DNA of 64,000 nt from Utricularia gibba. Taxonomy: Eukaryota > Streptophyta > Magnoliopsida > Lamiales > Lentibulariaceae. The notes beneath the pieces are model-generated. The model did no database searches, was not told where the DNA came from, and was given only the letters and a program-made list of their open reading frames with translations. Both the position numbers and the translations under genes were made by a program. Position 1 is the stretch's first letter; every line of letters begins with the position of its first letter. This document shows positions 1 through 12,663 of the stretch, piece by piece. The stretch is taken from assembly GCA_002189035.1 (NCBI GenBank), contig NEEC01000016.1:2317001-2381000 (forward strand). The letters run 5' to 3'.

Positions 1-1706
1 CCGTTTCAGCCTCTTCAAACCTCACCTAGAGCCTCCTTTTTCCGACTTGGCGTCATCAACTGCCTTCCCTATTTCTTCGACGAGGTTTTGCAACTCTTCT
101 TCCCGATGAGCACACTTTTCGAGAATACTTCTCAACGAACTTCCCTCCTCGGCCATTGAATTCATCTTTGCGTCTTGGCCCTCAACATGTTTTCGAAGTC
201 AAAGGATCTCCTATGAATGAGTATCGGCTCCTTTGGCCATCCTCTAGCCAAAAGTCAGAGCCTGAGAAGGGGACACCGAAGAAGGAGCTGAACCATGTAT
301 AACTCTGAGAAAAGAAGAAAACTTGTACCTGCAAGATCCCTTTCAATATAACTTCCGGCTGAGCGTTCGAAAGACTTGGCGCAGCCTCCTCCAACAACCT
401 CCTCAATTCGGTCAGAACCGACGATAGAGGAAGCACCGGATCGCCCCTAACCTCTGCATGAGCAGGCTCTCTCAGTACGGCATTAGGGGGCCGAGGTAGA
501 GGCATCCGCCGAAAAGAGCTCCGCGTTGCGAATCAGAGCTTCATCCGGAACCAGTGAAAGATTGAGTTTCTCTTCCCCTTGTCAGCTAGGAGAGGGGGAG
601 TCGGCCCTCGAGTCTCAAAAACTTCAACCATTTGATTCCCCTCTGACGGGTGATCGTCAGCATCTGAATGAACTTCTAGGGATCCGATCTAGAAAGAAAG
701 GTAACAAAGTGAGAATCGGGAACCTATATTCACCAATAACAGAAAACAAACCTACACAAAAGGTGTTGCCTCGGGTTCTTGCATCCTTTGAATCTCGGCA
801 GAGAAGCAGGCCATGACCAAATCCTCCAGAGCACTTCTTCGGGCCATTTCTTTAGCTGCAACCAAAAATCGGGAAAACAATCACGATTCACCGCGGATGT
901 TGAAACCTGGGGAAGCAGAGCCTAACTACCGCTTTGCTTCTTAGAGGGTTTATGGGCAAGCGCCTTAACCCTCTTCTTTTTCTTGGGGGCCGCAAGTTGA
1001 CCAGTTCGGGGAATCGGAGACCAGGCAGGAACAAGGGAGAGATTAAGGCGACACGTGGTGATGAAATCGGCCTAAATCGGTTTGAGACTTACCCACAGAA
1101 AAGCGATATGCCTGAAGTCGGTATATTAATAATTCTGATTCACCGACTTGCCTTGAAAAGGCCAATATCGGTAAATCAGAGGGGCTGAATGATGGGGTAT
1201 AAATCGAGTGAGGGAAATTGGCTTCTAAAAGATTGCCAAAAGGAGGTCTGATGGGATAATGCTAGCCGACAAACTGATATGTGTCAGAAATCTGACAGCG
1301 ACGGCCATATGGCATAGTCTGAAAAGTAGCCAAATTACGGCAGAGCAAGCGGCCGATATCTGAAGAGTGAGATCACAATGCAGGCGCAGAAAGCAACCGA
1401 CATCTGTAGGATTCAGGACTCAGTTAGATTGACTTCTTCTATAAGTACAGGAAATCACAAAGGGAAAGGGGTTCGATCCTTAACTTCCCCACTTGTATTC
1501 TCTCCCTTCAACTCCATCTAGTGAAGATTATCTCTGGCGAGCTCCAACAGCTTCGTGGTTTTTTCCGTTTTACGACGGTTTCCCCCTAAAAATCTTGCTT
1601 TATCGGAACCCCAAATACCACGCCAATTCAAACCGGGTACACTGCTCCCGGCCACACCCGTAACTCAAAATTCGGCACAACCCTGATACCGATTTTTGCC
1701 CTTAAC
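1..1706 (+). mobile_element. 3' part of a Tat-lineage Ty3/gypsy retrotransposon (cut by window edge)
   Basis: This is the 3' internal region plus 3' LTR of the same family as the element at 51574-57816. Bases 1-1100 match, in the same order, the antisense coding region at about 55100-56110 (coiled-coil segment, the segment ending ..EVILKGI.Q, the Lys-rich segment). Then comes a junction that skips roughly 1 kb of the second copy, and a purine-rich tract (aggggctgaa) just before the LTR at 1190. The antisense frame is broken by stops, so it is a remnant. The element's 5' part lies outside the window. Family assignment rests on the second copy. Confidence 0.75.
1190..1706 (+). repeat. 3' LTR of the Tat-like element
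   Basis: It starts TGATGGGGTA and is alignable throughout with the LTRs at 51574-52089 and 57324-57816. Shared blocks include the tail 'cggtttccccctaaaaatc' and a degenerate end corresponding to CCCATAACA in the other copies. The exact 3' end is uncertain by a few bases because an Athila-like LTR begins at 1712. Confidence 0.8.
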
Positions 1707-1711
1707 GTAAG

Positions 1712-4625
1712 TGATAAACGAAAAATTTTGAATATTGTTGCAATAAATCAAATTTTCATATCAAATAAATTTGTAAACCTTAATTCTCACAAAATTGAAT
1801 TTCAAGGTCGATGAAGGAGCATGTGCTTGCCATATTTTTCTTATATACAAGATCGCAAAATAGATGTCACTTTTAGTCTAAGCTCAAACTAATAGCAATA
1901 CGCAAATTTCGTAAATAAAATCGAATCACAATTTAAAAGATAACAAGTGCAAGTTTTGTGCACAATGTAATACTATGATACCTCAAAGTGGTCTATACTC
2001 ACAATTCTAAACAACCTGAGTCTACTCAAGTCATTTCTTATGTTTTTTATTAAGATAGCCCCTAATGTCATCATACATCTCTTATTTAGGTCTATCCATA
2101 TGCAAAATATGCAGAACTAGATCTACTCATCTCTACTGATTCTACCTAGGACTAACATCTACTATCCCCACCTTAATTTGTTGATCTAACTCTAAATCAA
2201 GTATCCGAGTTACAAAGCTGTACATTCCCCTCCTTAGGTCTACCCAAGAAATTATAGAAACCAAAGCTATGATGCAATGATCAATTATCTCTTGAACCCT
2301 AGTCCCACATCACCATTCTACACCTTAAGACATTCTTAGCTAGAGCGTTGTGTGCGGATAGGATCATAGAATTGGCACTATTCCATGTTGAGACAAAAAT
2401 TGTCCCTTTAAATGCTCATTTCCTTAAGACCTCAGGACTAATTCAGGCACGAGGGAGTGGATTTCTTTAGGTCTCTTGCAGGATTATGCGGGAAAGAACC
2501 CCCATTGAAGGAAAAGGGAGGAACCTCTGCTCAAACACTCACAAACCGAACGAATGAAAAGGGCTGCTGCTGCAGGGAATGAATTGACATGGTTTATGAT
2601 AGGTTTGGGGATTTGTTAAGGGAAGTGAAGGAACTGAAACAGGGAGTGAAGGACTCCTCCCTGACCAAGTAACATCGCTACATTACCTCATCTTTAGTTC
2701 TATTGTTATTTTTATTTTTATTTTTATTTTTATTTTCATTTTCATTTTTATGGCGTTAGTCTAAGTTAGGAGTAATTTAGTAGTAAGACGTTATTGTCAG
2801 GAGAATTTTGCGAACGGTTGAGGAATTTCCTTACGAGCATGGGATGTTTTCATGATGCACGAAATGCATGAATTTTGTTATGGCCAATTATGAACCCATG
2901 ATCATGTTTTCCCTTGATTCTTTTTGTGAGACAGCAACATGTTCAATGTAGTCAGATTGGTGCATTCAAGATTTTTTAAATAGATTGGCATGTGTTGATT
3001 TTTCATGAGGGACTGGTTGTCACGAAATTTGTAGATAGCAAAAACAAATGGGTCAAAAAAGCATCATCACCAGAAAAGTGATGAGACCCACGTCTTGAAA
3101 AGCAACACACAACAAAAGAGCGTATGTAGACGGCAGAGTAAAGAGCACAAGGGGGGTTATGAGAACAACTCAGAGGAGTAGAAGGGACCTCTGGAGGAAT
3201 AAAGAGGAGAGTGCATAGCCCACACTCACATACAAAGAGGGGAAGCAATAGTTTACCTGAGTCGAACTCTAAATTCTCCCTAGTCTCGATCTCTGTAGAA
3301 AGAAAAAAAAGAGGATGAAAAAAAAAAGAAGAAGAAGAAAAAAGTATAGCAGTGGCAATCAGCATTCTTGAGAGTTAAGCACATGCTATTTTCGCTCATT
3401 TAATCTTCGAATGCACCTTTCAGGATAAAATTGTCATGTATGCTTGAGTGACACCCTCACATGCACACTGGCACCCTACAATTCATGTGTTTTTAGCTGA
3501 ATGATAAGCATCTGCATCGCTCTATAGGAGATTCATCAACTATTTACCTCTTGTTAGTCTTAGTTAGGACTTGAGGACAAGTTTAGTGTCGTTGTAGCAT
3601 AATGTGATAACACATATTTTTGAGTGACTCAATGTATGGAATTTACTCATTTTGTGCTACAAAAATTATGCTTTATTGCCTAGTTCTATATTTTTGAACA
3701 TAAGTACCATAGTAGTGTCAATTTAATCTGCGATTTAGTCCCAACCTTCTAATAGTTTTATTTGAGTAATGCAGTGCAGGTTGCAACACAAATCCCTAAG
3801 AGCCGAATATGCACAGTGTAATGGCAGAAGATGAGTCCAAAAGCCTGAAAAGTGGTACACACAAAATCCAAGGAGAAAAAAAGGGGAGATTTTGGACAAA
3901 AGGAGAAAAAAGTTGGAGAGAGGGGTAGATCTTCCCTTGGAGACTCACAACAAATTTCTGGAGATTTTTCTGGAGGAAGAAGAAGGAGGGGAACGATGAA
4001 CTAGAAGAACAAAGCTTTTTCTTGAGAATTTATTTTCGTTCTTGACGTTTACTGTTACTAGCTAAGACTAGATATTGCTCGTTATTGTTTAGCTTTAAAG
4101 CAAGGATGTTGTTTAGGATATGCTATGAAAACATTTTCCTTTACCTTATCATGAGTGGCTAAGCACTTAGGGGGGTGCCTTGAGGTGAAAAGGGGAGAAA
4201 TATGCTAATCCGTCCTCAGACCTAATAAACCATAAGTCACACCATTTTCTTAACAAACCACGATAGATCCAGGAGGGGAAGTAGTGAAACCCAACTTAAC
4301 AACCATAATTAGAGGTAGACCAAATATTAGGGGGAAAAACAAGAATCCGGGTAGACCTAGATCTTGTGAGTTAGTTGTTTGATTTATGATTTATGTGAGC
4401 TTGTTTAGTGATAGGCATACATTCCCTAGGAGTCCCAAGGCATCACTCATTTCATTCCAGAAACTACCGAATTCCAAAACTTGTTGCTTTTCCTTACTGC
4501 ATTCCATCGTAGTTCTGTTTTATTCCTAACTAAACAAATTTAGTCATATTTAGACATAAAAAAACCTAAAACATAGTGAGAAAATGACACTTAACATTTT
4601 CATACTATAAAAATAGGAAAATTTG
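1712..4625 (-). repeat. Athila-like LTR in reverse orientation, split by a forward-oriented Athila-like 3' end
   Basis: The left end (TGATAAACGAAAAATTTTG) is the reverse complement of the 3' end of the solo LTR at 25917-27017. The right end (..GCGTGTTATCA) resembles the reversed 5' end of this LTR class. Possible 5-bp duplications are gtaag (1707-1711) and ctaag (4626-4630), with one mismatch. Between about 2340 and 4530 the sequence changes to a forward Athila-like 3' untranslated region and LTR, so this is read as one LTR interrupted by another element. Boundaries of the inner insertion are approximate. Confidence 0.5.
2560..4530 (+). mobile_element. Athila-like 3' untranslated region and LTR fragment
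   Basis: Bases 3020-4530 match 15180-16700 almost throughout: the same 3' leader ('gcatcatcac.agaaaagtgatgagaccc'), the same 'ttgaggacaag' block just before the LTR, and an LTR start TGATAACACATATTTTTGAG at 3605 equivalent to 15758. Upstream, 2560-2750 has a short coding-like tail ending in a (TTTTTA)n stretch. No intact ORF remains. The end near 4530 is where similarity with the copy at 15758 stops. Confidence 0.6.
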
Positions 4626-5420
4626 CGTGTTATCACTAAGGTAACTTCTTCACAATATCAAATGTTGATGAAGAAGTCAAAGTTGATCTTAATGTGTTAA
4701 GTAGAGTCACTTCCTATCAAAGGGAGTGATTGCGCAACAAAGAAGTAACGTGGGCGTGAGGTGGCTTGTTCCATCCGAGCTAGAGTGATAGTTGGGCTAG
4801 ATTGAGCCTTTGTAGTAGTTGTTGTGGAGGCAATTGATGAGTAAGACTGACAACAACTTGCATCATGAGAAATGTGGGGAGAGGATGTAGAACTTTGTCT
4901 ATGTTCTAGAGGGTTATACTAAGTGTGTAAGACTAAAATCCTTGAAAAAGGATTGCATGAGTTGTTGTATGCTTCGATTCATATAGCAAGTTCTTGTATG
5001 TTGGATATTTATGAGCCTAGGAGGTTTCTCGTTTTGGGTTTTACTCGGCTATATCTGTCAATCAATTGTTTACTCATAAATCAGATCATAGATGCATGCA
5101 TATAAACAATCCCAAGTAGCATTGTGTTGTTTTGGATTACTATGCATCACTTATGAGGTGCGCTTTAGCATTTTTCAATACTTTTTTCACAATTTGTACT
5201 TGTTTGAGCATTGGTTTGTCATTTAAAGAATAGTGCTTTAGTTAGTTTCTACTCTTGTAGTAACAATCTTTCCTCAAAAAGCAAACAAACAAGTAGAGCA
5301 TTAGTTCCCACAAGTATGATGATGGAAAATTCATTGATTTGCAACCTGATCTTTTGGTTGTCAATGAAGAAAATACGTAGAATCGAGGGATGCACAGGAA
5401 ATTAGCTTCAAAATGTAGCA
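4626..5420. other. Unassigned intergenic DNA
   Basis: I recognise no gene, RNA or mobile-element protein here. Short open frames of 60-64 codons at 4923-5105 and 5211-5405 have no family resemblance that I can see and no splice or start context that supports them. Confidence 0.4.
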
Positions 5421-5423
5421 ATT

Positions 5424-6045
5424 GATGGAGCAAGAGCCATCATATTACGATGATTATGGCCCAAGTTATGTGCACAATGCACTATCACCCCCTCTCTCTT
5501 ATTCTAAGTACCGCCACCATTCCCTGTAGTTCACCTTCGAGGACAACCTATTGGCTGTGGACTTCTTCCATGGTTTCTATATTATTGATGTGGTATTTGT
5601 CCATATGGGTGAAAAATTAATTGGAGAAACATATTTTTATTGAGATATACCCATCGAATAGATTTCGCTTTGCCAAACATAGGTTGCAGATATGCAAAGC
5701 AATAGAAAACAGGAATGCTATAAGGCCATAGCTAATGAAGTTTTTTATGCACCTAGTAGCTCATATCACCATATTGTTCCAAGAGCAAGTTCTAACAATG
5801 AGGTGAGGGACATGTTTGACTTCTAAGTATTATTGTGCTTGAGGGGATTGCCTTTTTCTACTATTGTGAAGGAAATTAAAACCTTCATTAGAGGCTTGGA
5901 TCTTCCAAAAGAAAAGATTCATTTGATTGCATATTCTGAGGAACAAGCAATTGTCGAGTTATCAAGTCTTGGAGACTCCATAGCTTTTTCCTGCACCACA
6001 AGAGGAGCTAACATAAGAAGTTTAATGAATGTCCCTTGTGATTGA
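5424..6045 (+). pseudogene. Broken, intronless copy of an hnRNP H/F-like two-RRM RNA-binding protein gene
   Basis: Read in three frames, this stretch carries in order a short N-terminal segment (MEQEPSYYDDYGPSYV), a first RRM fragment (VDFFHGFYIIDVVFVH), the inter-domain segment (QECYKAIANEV) and a second RRM (LCLRGLPFSTIVKEIKTFI, then DLPKEKIHLIAYSE). This order and these motifs match plant hnRNP H/F-type RRM proteins (LRGLPF, VVDVLFVHK, QEYYKAIANEV). Stops and frameshifts separate the pieces, and the parent family's introns are absent, which suggests a processed retrocopy. No poly(A) tract or target duplication was identified. The family call is from memory, not alignment. Confidence 0.55.
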
Positions 6046-6369
6046 CTATGTGTTTCTTCAAAGTCTCTGATTGTGGTTTCGTTATTGTGTGGAGGGAAGG
6101 TATTGCTCCTACACTGTGAATGAGAGGCTTACCATTCTCTCTAGGAAAGGATGATATAATACACTTGTTCAATGCTTTCACACTATTACAGGACTCGTGA
6201 ACTGGGAAAGAAGGCCAATTGAAGAAGCCTCTCCACTGCAGCAGACGCAAAAGAGGCATTAGCGAAGGATCCAATGACTCCATAGAGCTTTTCTCATCTC
6301 CAAAAGAGCAGCCAGCCATGATGCACCCCACTCATTCGTTCTCTTCTTTTATGCCTTTTGTGGTCGAAA

Positions 6370-6830
6370 AATAAACATTCATAAAGTATATGTTTATTGA
6401 AACTTAATTACATAATATATATTATATAAACACATTTAAATTCATATGCAATCAATTATATTCTCGTAAAATTACTTTTATTTTTCAAATATATATCAAA
6501 TTTTTTTAATGAGAATGGATTTTAAAAATTAATTTAATTTTATCAAAATATATGAGATGATAAATCTTTTTGAAAATTAATTTTTTATAAGTGGTTTTAC
6601 GATTAAATTTATAATTATACATGTTCTTTTATAAAAGATATAATTAATAATATTATAAATAATTGAATTATTTTAATATGAGTCTATTTAAATTAAAATA
6701 ATTGATGAAATATAAATTATTAAAAAAAATTCTCATTTAGTTAGATTGAAAAATAAATCAATTCTGTAATAATTATTTTTAAAAAAACATATATCAAATT
6801 AGAATTTTCATTTCCATGAGGAGGTGTGTG
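6370..6830. other. AT-rich spacer upstream of the sulfite reductase gene
   Basis: Strongly A+T-rich sequence without coding frames or recognisable repeat ends. It may include part of the upstream regulatory region of the gene that starts at 7050, but no defined element can be named. Confidence 0.4.
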
Positions 6831-6996
6831 CATGTGCTTGTGATGTGGTGTTGATGTGTTGCGATGATGATAAGATGCGGATGCGGAACCAGACAACGTT
6901 CACAAAAACATTTGGAGGCCAAAAAAAGAAAACCTTGGTATAATTATTGCATTGCATACCGCGATGCTGAATGTGAACCGCCGAGGGTTACACATT

Positions 6997-7005
6997 ATTA
7001 TATAA
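6997..7005 (+). promoter_or_regulatory. Probable TATA box of the SIR gene
   Basis: 'attatataac' lies about 45 bases upstream of the start codon at 7050 at the edge of an AT-rich tract. If used, it gives a very short 5' leader. Position and composition are the only support. Confidence 0.4.
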
Positions 7006-7049
7006 CCCCACCAGAGCGACCCAATGCTTCTCTTTCGCTCTCCCCAAGT

Positions 7050-9696
7050 ATGGCGACGTCATTTGGAGCCTCCGGCGCTGCCATATCCACCGGCTTCAAC
7101 GCCGCCTCCAATTCGCTCTTTCTCGTTGACGGATATCGGGCCCTCCGTGCCTCTACCTCCGCCGTCAGGGCTGTCTCCGAGGTATCATTTGCTCTTCTAT
7201 TCACACTTTGTCGGATCGTAGATTACGATTTCCATTCATCCGCCAGCCTTTTCAAAGCATAAAAATCATGATTCTTCGCTGTTCGTCATCCAGATGGATT
7301 GGTATTTCATGAGTAATATAAAAGCCTGAGATTAATATTGCCTGTTCCAAATTGGAGTTCCTTGCTATTTACAGTACAATTGAGTTTTTTTTTTTTTTTT
7401 CTTATCAAGGCATGGGTATTTTCTTGCGCTAGTGGGGGGTTTCTTGTTATGGTTCTTAATCTGGGTGGTTGTTTGCACGTTTGCAGAACGTGAAATCAGG
7501 CACTTCAGTAGACCCGAAACGAAGTAAAGTCGAGATCATCAAGGAGAAGAGTAACTTCATAAGATATCCATTAAACGAGGACTTGCTCACTGATGCTCCC
7601 AACCTCTCTGATGACTCAACACAAGTGATCAAGTTCCATGGTAGCTATCAACAGTACAATAGAGATGAGCGCGGTTCAAGGTCATACTCGTTTATGCTTC
7701 GCACAAAGAACCCCTGTGGAAAGGTCCCAAACAGACTTTATTTGGTAATGGATGATCTAGCCGATGAGTGTGGGATTGGGACCCTTCGTTTGACAACTAG
7801 ACAGACATTCCAGCTTCATGGTGTTTTGAAGAAGAACCTTAAGACTGTAATGAGCACTATAATTAGAAATATGGGTTCTACTTTGGGCGCTTGTGGTGAT
7901 CTCAACAGGAATGTTCTGGCTCCAGCAGCCCCTTTCCAGAGAAAAGACTATTTATTTGCACAGGAAACTGCAGAGAATATTGCCGCATTATTAGCTCCCC
8001 AGTCAGGTTTTTACTATGATGTGTGGGTGGATGGAGAAAAATTTGTATCTGCAGAACCTTCTGAGGTTGTGGCAGCCCGGAATGATAATCTTCATGGTAC
8101 AAACTTTCCCGACTCCCCTGAGCCTATTTATGGAACTCAGTTCTTGCCGAGAAAGTTCAAAGTTGCGGTTACAGTGCCATCCGACAACTCAGTGGATCTT
8201 TTTACAAATGATATTGGTGTGGTTGTTGTGTCCGATCCAAATGGAGAGCCTCAGGGCTTCAATATCTATGTAAGTTTACTTGGTAAAATTATTAAGTCTT
8301 CGCGTTGTTTTGAAGTTGAACGTTGCAGGTTGGTGGTGGGATGGGAAGAACGCATAGGATGGAGAGCACTTTCCCTCGGTTGGCGGAACCACTGGGATAT
8401 GTGCCCAAGGAAGATATATTGTATGCAGTGAAGGCCATCGTTGTGACACAAAGAGAAAATGGTAGAAGAGATGACCGCAGATACAGTAGAATGAAATACT
8501 TGCTCAGCTCCTGGGGGATTGAAAAATTCAAAAGTGTGGTGGAACAGTACTATGGGAAGAAATTTGAACCTTGCCACGATTTACCCGAGTGGGAATTCAA
8601 AAGCTACTTGGGATGGCATGATCAGGTTCATCCTCCGGTTTCAGTCATGCTGACATGTGTGCATTAATTGAACAGATTAATTGTTTTGTAGGGCGATGGT
8701 GTGCTGTTCTGTGGTCTTCATGTTGATAATGGGCGGATCAAGGGTGCAATGAAGAAAACCTTAAGGGAAATAATTGAGAGGTATAATTTGAACGTGCGCA
8801 TAACTCCCAACCAAAACCTTGTCCTATGTGATATTCGGGAAGCATGGAAGCAGCCTATAACCACGGCTCTTGCTCAGTGTGGTCTGCTGGTAACACACTA
8901 TACAACTCACTTACGCCCTTATCATCCATTGTTTCATTGCTTACGAGTATTTAACCAGTTACACTTTTACTGAAAAGCAACCGGAGCATGTGGATCCTCT
9001 CAATATAACAGGAATGGCTTGCCCAGCATTGCCTCTTTGCCCCCTGGCAGTTGCGGAAGCCGAGCGTGGGGCACCGGACATCCTTAAACGCATTCGTGTG
9101 ATGTTTGAGAAAGTAAGGATCTCAGTCGTGATTTCAAATGGAACCCCCTGATGCAATATACACTAATGTGAAACTTTTGATAGGTTGGTCTCCAGCATAA
9201 CGAATCTGTGGTGGTAAGGGTGACGGGTTGCCCCAATGGCTGTGCTAGACCATACATGGCTGAGCTCGGGTTGGTTGGCTCCGGACCAAATGCTTATCAG
9301 GTAGGTGCATCTCCGCTTGAGTCTTACAACCGAATCACCGCGGGCTGATCACCATAGGGTGGGTCCATGTTTGTTTGTTTGTTTTCTAAAAGATTTGGGT
9401 TGGAGGGACACCCAACCAGACGTTACTAGCCAAGGTGTTGTACGACAAGGTGAAGATTCAAGATCTGGAGACAGTCCTGGAGCCCCTGTTCTACAACTGG
9501 AAATGGTTGCGGGTGTCAAATGAATCCTTTGGTGAATTCACAAACCGTGTGGTAAGCCAAGAGAAAAGGGGGTGTGTGCGTGGATAGAGGCAAGTTGTAG
9601 TTGACATTGTTGAGGTTTACTGATCATCAGGGCGCTGAAAAGCTTCTCGAGATGGTGGACAAATGGGAAGGGGTGTCGGCGGCATCATCCCCGTGA
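7050..9696 (+). CDS. SIR: Sulfite reductase [ferredoxin], plastid (8 exons)
   Basis: Six-electron reduction of sulfite to sulfide with ferredoxin in plastids, the last reductive step of sulfate assimilation before cysteine synthesis. Exons: 7050-7181, 7487-8269, 8329-8625, 8692-8889, 8978-9112, 9184-9300, 9393-9551, 9631-9696. All introns are GT-AG and all exons are phase 0, giving 628 residues (plant SIR is about 640). Residues 1-45 are Ala/Ser-rich with few acidic residues, fitting a transit peptide. Seen: the ferredoxin-like repeat motif [19 protein letters not shown], and siroheme/[4Fe-4S] ligands in C485-x5-C491 and C531-x3-C535 ([11 protein letters not shown]). The start ATG is the first in the exon and sits just after a TATA-like box. 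The protein shows no lesions. The C-terminus ([11 protein letters not shown]) is slightly unlike the usual ending. Nitrite reductase is excluded by the SIR-type N-terminal block ([14 protein letters not shown]). Confidence 0.96.
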
Positions 9697-9806
9697 GGCC
9701 GTGGGGCGGCGGAGGAGGGCCTGGCCACATTCTCAGTGCTTTCTTCCCTTCTTGTTGTTGCTTTTGAAAAATATGGAGTACATTGTTTAGACGCCAAAAG
9801 ATCATT

Positions 9807-9813
9807 AATAAAA
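9807..9813 (+). terminator. Candidate polyadenylation signal of SIR
   Basis: AATAAAA lies 110 bases after the stop codon in a T-rich context, as expected for a plant near-upstream element. It is the only good match before 10000. Confidence 0.4.
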
Positions 9814-9829
9814 GATGGGTAAGGTTGCA

Positions 9830-11366
9830 ACTACCAAGCCAACAGGGCAGCTTTCCCTTTCCTTGCTGTTTTCTGATGAGCGGATGGCAGCCCGTTCCAG
9901 TTTGAGGGAGTTCCGGAGCTCGTAGTAGATCTGGACGGAATCTGAAGGTCGCCTCCATGGAAGCGTTTTCCGAGCGAGTAGCATCCCCACAGCCTAAAAC
10001 ACAAATTAGAAATTTTTTTGTTCGAATTAATTAACCCGAGCCTTGATTGGAATAGCCTCCGAAATTTAACATAATTGTAAAATTAGTTTCTACCGTTTCA
10101 TTTTGTATCCTTACTGTTGCAATTAGTTTATTTGCAAATGTGACAAACTTAGTTCCTAAAAAAATAGTCTCCATTGTTTATTCAATTAGTATTCCATAAA
10201 TGATCCTCATTATTTGAAAAAATAGATGCAGACAGTGCCTTATTATTTACTGTTTTGACAGAATAGGCTCCCAATAAATATTATATATATGGTGTTTACC
10301 AGACAAACCTTGCTACGATGATCATCCCTTCAATTCAATTCGTAATCATCAAAACAGAATTTCGCGTGTGAAATGAAAAGTATTTGTTCATTTTTGTGTT
10401 GAAAGTCGTTTTCATATTTCACCAACACAACATACATGCTGGTCGCCTGATCCATTCGTATACCAAAACACTCATAAAACCAATGGAAACGGATTCAATA
10501 CAACATTAATGTTCGTGGTGACTTTCTCTTCATGCATTAATTAGAGGACTTTTTTCCCATAAAATAAGCAACAAAGACAACCCTCACGCTTGCACTGGGT
10601 TAAAATTTCACAAAAAGCTCAAGACTGTAAAAGTGAGAACTGACTCTTCTCATCTAAAATAATCATCAGAAGATCATCATGTCAACTCCTGATGTTACAG
10701 TAATCGTTGCATCTATCCGCACATGTATACAAGATGCTTAACTTTCGGCAATTTGGGCCAGTAAGTGCTTCCTTTTCACTGTCTTTGAGTGTATAAAAAA
10801 GAAGAAGAAACATATAGATCTGGGGAAAGTCTTCGATGCGAAAAAACAACTTGAATCATGGAAAAAAATGCTGTCTCCCTGTCCATACGTTTGTCATTTA
10901 GTCAAATAAACGTATTATATGGAATCCAATTCAATAGTCATCATCATCATCTTCTTCTTCTTGAACTACGTGCCTATATTAAATTGCTCAAAGAATTCCA
11001 GAACTTTTTGAATTTTTGAACCACTCAAATCATGTATTTACATGTTGCTATGAGTAGAAATCTGATAGGGGATTCGTTGCAGATTTCAAACATATGAATT
11101 AGCACTTGGCTGATTTGCATGATCAAGATTTGATTGTTTGGTAGATTTCTAAGTGATAAATCAAAACAAAGATTTTTAATATGAAAACTAATGTGACGGA
11201 AAACCACAAAGTCAGGGGAGCTCATTAGAGAAAATGATTCTACTAAGAAGAATGAGGAAGGCTATAAGGTTTGCAACAAATGCAAAGTGTTTCTCTCTTG
11301 AATTGAACTTCTATTCATAGAGAAGCTCTAGTCGATCGATTCTGAGAGGGGTAGATACTTTAATAC
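9830..11366. other. Intergenic spacer without recognisable genes
   Basis: Moderately AT-rich sequence 3' of SIR. I see no coding frame with family resemblance, no RNA gene and no mobile-element terminus before the TSD at 11367. Confidence 0.45.
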
Positions 11367-11371
11367 AAAAG

Positions 11372-12658
11372 TGATGACATACATTTTCTTATTATTTAAT
11401 AATACAAAATTATGATATTTGGCTATGGTTTAGGTTAGGTTTGTGTAGTTTTTCATATTTTATATGTTGTTTAGTTTATTTTCGTGTTTATGTTAAAAAG
11501 TGCACTAAATCCATTGATTTAGTCCACCTTTTTTTATTGACTTTTAATTAAATCTAGCAGAAGGATTAGCAGCAAATCGGGCTGAAAGATATATGAATTA
11601 AGTTGAAGGAGGTAAAATTTCTAAAGGGAGAGAAAAAGCATTGTTCTGCCGCCTGTAGTATGTAAGGCAAAGAACAGTACTGGTGTCAATAACAATGTAT
11701 TGGAGTAAAGAAGATAAGATATTTTTGGAAGATTGAGAGAAGAAAAAGAGTACAGTTTCAACAGCGAAGAACATAGAGAGAGGCTTGAGAACGAACGAAA
11801 GGGGGTGAGGAAGACGATTTTTCTTGAAGAAAAACCTCAATGTGAAGAACAAGCTTAAGAACTCAGTTTGGTGCTATTGCTCTAGCTGTGAATAGCAGCA
11901 AAAGAAGAACATAACTATTTCGTCTTATTTTTCGTTTGCTAGATATTTAGTTTCTGTGACAATTTATCTTACAATATTTAAGATATTTCCATTAGTTTAT
12001 GATTATGAAACCTTGCTTTACTTACTAAATATGATTGGCTATCATTTCTCGGTAGACCTAAGGGAGGGGGAGGGGAATGAATAGCTTCATAAATTAGATG
12101 CTTGAGTTAATGGTAAACCAACAAATTAAGGTGAAGAGAATAGGTATTGGTCCAAGGTAGAATCAATAGAGTTGGATAGACCTGTTTCTACATATTTTAC
12201 ACATGGGTAAACCTAAGTATTATATGGATGATGATATTAGAGGTTATGTTAACCAAGAACACGAGAAATAACCTAGGTAGATTTAGGTTATTTGAAGTTG
12301 TAATCATAGAAATATTGTAGATTAAATTAGGGATCTTAGTACCATATCACCTACACTACCTTGAGGCATCATAATGTTACATTATGCACAAAACCTATAT
12401 TTATTACCTTTTACATTGTTATTTGATTTTATTTACTAAATTTGCGTACCGCTTTTAGTTTGAGCCTAGACTAAGAGTATTGTTTATTTTGTGAACCTGC
12501 ATCTAAGAAAACACACAGCAAGCACTTGCTTCTTAATCGATCTCAAAATTTCACTATACATCTTGTGTTTAATTTCTATCTTTTGAAAAGTAGAGATTAC
12601 AAATTTATTTAATAAGAAAATTCTATTTTTACAATGATTTTGGAATTTTCATTTATCA
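11372..12658 (+). repeat. Solo LTR, Athila-like, TSD AAAAG
   Basis: A 1287-bp unit runs TGATGACATA...CATTTATCA and is flanked by the perfect direct repeat AAAAG (11367-11371 and 12659-12663). The right part aligns in inverse to the LTRs at 23711 and 30592 (the 'gtagaccta' blocks, the 'agcacttgcttc' block, the end AATTTTCATTTATCA). No internal retroviral sequence adjoins, so it is a solo LTR formed by LTR-LTR recombination. Confidence 0.85.
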
Positions 12659-12663
12659 AAAAG

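Noticed and set aside
3003-3365. 120-codon minus-strand open frame, repeated at 15204-15568
   Set aside because: Lies in the 3' untranslated region of an Athila-like element; no recognisable domain, and the second copy is frameshifted.
7024-7221. Open frames overlapping SIR exon 1 in other frames and strands
   Set aside because: They are shadows of the SIR coding exon; the family-matching frame starts at 7050 and splices cleanly.
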